A DNA stretch of 34,508 bases. Source: a virus. The notes under the pieces were generated by a model. The model did not search any database. It was not told the DNA's origin and saw only the letters and a list, made by a program, of their open reading frames with translations. Positions within the stretch are counted from its first letter, which is position 1. Each line of letters starts with the position of its first letter. The translations under genes and the position numbers were made by a program. The stretch is from positions 1 to 34,508 of the IMG/VR virus record IMGVR_UViG_3300046009_010204; one strand, 5' to 3'. This document shows positions 32,268 through 34,508 of this stretch, piece by piece.

Positions 32268-33227
32268 ATGGCTTCTGTATCATCTAGACAAGAATTAATA
32301 GATTATTGCTTGCGTCGACTAGGTCACCCCGTTATTGAAATTAACGTTGATGATGACCAGATAGAAGATAGAATAGATGATGCTTTACAATTCTATCGAG
32401 AATATCACTTCGATGCTGTGGAAGAAGTTTATCTGAAGGCACAGATTACTTCCTCAAACTTAATTTTAACTACCAATACTGCAAATGCATTTGTCGGTGG
32501 TGAAAAAATTACGGGTCAAACTTCTGGTGTTTTAACAACAGTTGTCTCTACACCTCTCTCAGGAAACTTAATTCAAGTTTACAAGACAACTCAAGACGTA
32601 GATTTCACAGCAGGAGAAACAGTAATTGCTGATTCTGGTGCAACAGGTGTTGTCACTTCCTTTTCAAAGGGTACATACGATAATCGTTACTTCCCTATTT
32701 CTGATGCAGTGTATGGAATCAAGAAAGTTTTACCTTTCTATAACCGAACATCAGGCATAAACTTATTTGATATTCGGTATCAAATGTTGGTTCAAGATTT
32801 GTATAATCTTATGTCAGTAGACATGATTCATTATACAATGATTCAGAATCACCTTCAAATGATTAATATGCTTCTTGTTGGAGAAAAACCTTTCCGCTAT
32901 AATCGACATATGAATAAATTGTTTGTTGATATGGATTGGGAAAAAGACGCAGGATTGGGTGATTACTTAATTGTTAATGCCTTTAGAATTCTAGATCCAA
33001 GCACGTATACTGATGTTTATAATGATATGTTCCTTAAAAGATATGCAACAGCTCTTTTGAAACGACAGTGGGGAGAGAACCTAAAGAAATTTGAAGGTGT
33101 TCAGTTACCCGGCGGTGTCACTTTGAATGGACAAAAAATCTTCGAAGAGGCTTTAGAAGAGATACAAAAAATTGAAGATGAAGTTCAGTCAAGATTTGAA
33201 TTGCCTACTGACTTTTTTGTTGGTTAA
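32268..33227 (+). CDS. 13: neck protein gp13-like
   Basis: A 319-aa head-completion/neck protein (T4 gp13 is 309 aa). The start (SSRQELIDYCLRRLGHPVIE and INVDDDQIEDRIDDALQFYR) is a hallmark of gp13 in marine T4-like phages. A beta insert (about residues 65-140) carries two 'GGEKITGQTSGV' and 'AGETVIADSGATGV' hairpins, common in phage structural proteins; the helical remainder (LVQDLYNLMSVDMIHYTMI, FVDMDWEKDAGLGDYLIVNAF, LKRQWGENLKKFEGVQLPGG) matches the family and it ends LPTDFFVG. With gp14 it closes the DNA-filled head and forms the tail attachment site. Confidence 0.9.
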   Translation: MASVSSRQELIDYCLRRLGHPVIEINVDDDQIEDRIDDALQFYREYHFDAVEEVYLKAQITSSNLILTTNTANAFVGGEKITGQTSGVLTTVVSTPLSGNLIQVYKTTQDVDFTAGETVIADSGATGVVTSFSKGTYDNRYFPISDAVYGIKKVLPFYNRTSGINLFDIRYQMLVQDLYNLMSVDMIHYTMIQNHLQMINMLLVGEKPFRYNRHMNKLFVDMDWEKDAGLGDYLIVNAFRILDPSTYTDVYNDMFLKRYATALLKRQWGENLKKFEGVQLPGGVTLNGQKIFEEALEEIQKIEDEVQSRFELPTDFFVG

Positions 33228-33291
33228 TCATCATTCCTGACAAAGCAATTGTACACCCATGTCAATTAAATAACAATACACAAGATAAGTA

Positions 33292-34038
33292 ATGCCAACA
33301 AATTTCTATTTTCAAAGTGGAATACCGATGGGGAAGCGATCAGAGTCGCTTCTTCATGAAGATCTTATTATTGAATGTTTAAAAATTTATGGATTTGATT
33401 GTTATTATATTCCGCGTGTTGCTGTTAACCGTGATTTAATTTTAAATGAAGACCCCACAAATAAGTATGAAGATGCGTTTCCATTAGAAGCTTATTTGGA
33501 GAATACTACAGGGTTTGGAGGTACAGATCTTTTAAGTAAGTTCGGTGTAGAAATACAAGATACCGCTACTTTTATTATAGCTCGTAGAAGATGGGAACAA
33601 TCAGTCGGTAGGAAGAAAGCTAGTGTTTTAGTGAATCGACCTGCAGAGGGGGATTTATTATATTTTCCTGTGACGAAATCATTTTTCGAAATTAAATATG
33701 TTGAAGTAAAAGATCCATTCTTTCAGGTGGGTAAACTTTATGTTTATAAACTTGAGTGTGAACTATTTCAATATAGTCATGAAAATATTAACACTGAAAT
33801 TCGAGAGATTGATGAAATCGAAGATAAGATTAATCAGGGGGTCGATGTTTTTGCATTAGAATTAGAAGATAGCACACCTTTTCTTTTGGAAACAGACAGA
33901 CCATCTGAGCTTCTCATTGAAACATTTGACATAAACACTACCGACAAAAATGCTCAAAATGATGATTTTGATACTAACATATCTGATATTCTTGATTTTA
34001 CAGAGCGCAACCCTTTTGGTGAGGTATATACACGATAA
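33292..34038 (+). CDS. 14: neck protein gp14-like
   Basis: A 248-aa neck protein (T4 gp14 is 256 aa) that partners gp13. Conserved features include MPTNFYFQSG, SESLLHEDLIIECLKIYGFD, YYIPRV, EAYLENTTGFGG and FIIARRRWEQSVG, followed by the FPVTKSFFEIKYVEVKDPFF beta core. A more acidic segment (about residues 190-235) precedes a C-terminal 'ERNPFGE' end. It lies 64 nt after gp13 with only a poor ribosome site (AAGATAAG); the spacer has no convincing late box (ATTAAATA at 33265 matches 6 of 8). gp14 always accompanies gp13, which supports the call. Confidence 0.9.
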   Translation: MPTNFYFQSGIPMGKRSESLLHEDLIIECLKIYGFDCYYIPRVAVNRDLILNEDPTNKYEDAFPLEAYLENTTGFGGTDLLSKFGVEIQDTATFIIARRRWEQSVGRKKASVLVNRPAEGDLLYFPVTKSFFEIKYVEVKDPFFQVGKLYVYKLECELFQYSHENINTEIREIDEIEDKINQGVDVFALELEDSTPFLLETDRPSELLIETFDINTTDKNAQNDDFDTNISDILDFTERNPFGEVYTR

Positions 34039-34508
34039 TGTTAAGCACCGGACGCTTTTATTGGGGTACAATTCGTAAATGCATCATTGCATTTGGAAAT
34101 CTTTTCAATAACGTTGAAATAGAACGTCTAAATGCTAATGGATCAATTAACAAATCGATTCGTGTTCCACTTGCATACGCCCCGAGACAAAAATTTCTTG
34201 CAAGAATAGATCAATTACCTAACGCAGAAGAGAGAAATGTTCAAATTGTTCTGCCTCGTATGTCTTTTGAATTAGTAAAAATAACATATGATTCAACAAG
34301 AAAGATATCTGCGGTTCAACAAAATAGGTATGTGAATTCAACAAACAACACACTTACAACACAATACGCTCCTGTTCCTTATAATATTTTAATAAATCTT
34401 TATATCTACGCAAAAAATTCTGATGATGCATTACAAGTAATAGAACAAATTCTTCCTTATTTTAATCCAGACTTTAATTTAACCATTAAAGCAGTGCCCG
34501 AATTAAAC
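34038..34508 (+). CDS. 15: tail completion/sheath stabiliser gp15-like, 3' truncated by window end
   Basis: The frame opens at ATG 34038, overlapping the gp14 stop by one base, and runs 157 codons to the window edge. The start MLSTGRFYWGTIRKCIIAFG followed by NLFNNVEIERLNANG and IRVPLAYAPRQKFLARI is typical of T4-like gp15, which caps the tail tube and sheath and joins it to the neck; later IVLPRMSFELVKITYDSTRK and PVPYNILINLYIYAKN also fit. The full protein is expected to be about 270 aa. The order gp13-gp14-gp15 is that of T4. Confidence 0.9.
   Translation, partial: MLSTGRFYWGTIRKCIIAFGNLFNNVEIERLNANGSINKSIRVPLAYAPRQKFLARIDQLPNAEERNVQIVLPRMSFELVKITYDSTRKISAVQQNRYVNSTNNTLTTQYAPVPYNILINLYIYAKNSDDALQVIEQILPYFNPDFNLTIKAVPELN

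Overview
The window is one late, structural region of a T4-superfamily myovirus (Straboviridae/Kyanoviridae-like, marine type). It is AT-rich, every supported gene lies on the + strand, and genes are packed with 4-nt ATGA overlaps or short gaps. Homologues of T4 gp21, gp22, gp23, gp13, gp14 and gp15 are recognisable, and their style matches phages of marine cyanobacteria and SAR11. No host-marker gene (for example psbA) is present, so the host cannot be fixed. There is no gene-free stretch above 300 bases; the longest spacers are about 270 nt (22467-22736, with two small ORFs), about 180 nt at the left edge and 140 nt after gp23.

Layout. (1) 183-4065, head-assembly module: acidic prohead-core protein, gp21 protease, gp22 coiled-coil scaffold, gp23 major capsid protein, closed by a strong intrinsic terminator. 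(2) 4206-5698: a glycine/threonine-rich virion protein behind a structured leader, a second terminator, and a 175-aa unknown. (3) 5727-26945, about 21 kb of fibre/adhesin genes: an 1804-aa beta-helix-like protein, a 129-aa protein, three fibre proteins built from a recurring 'GALVVxGGVGIGxxLYVGG' module (one with two collagen-like arrays and about 32 copies of a 17-residue repeat), an array of four LamG-type lectin genes plus a truncated fifth, and a 1402-aa fibre ending in a peptidase S74 chaperone domain. (4) 26970-32222, a sugar/sulfate cassette: two GT-A-like and two GT-B-like glycosyltransferases, a sulfotransferase, a small unknown protein, and a fused P-loop (APS-kinase-like) kinase plus HxGH nucleotidylyltransferase. 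(5) 32268-34508: neck genes gp13, gp14 and partial gp15.

The genes make a prohead, build and cap it with the neck, and equip the tail with a large modular set of host-recognition proteins. The sugar cassette could modify virion or host glycans. The strongest regulatory signal is a 13-bp inverted repeat around the perfect T4-type late promoter of gp13. It would hide the gp13 ribosome site in read-through RNA but not in RNA started at the late promoter. The strongest evolutionary signals are the lectin array, whose shared C-terminal coding motif carries the next gene's ribosome site, and the paired cysteine columns in the 17-residue repeats of two separate fibres.
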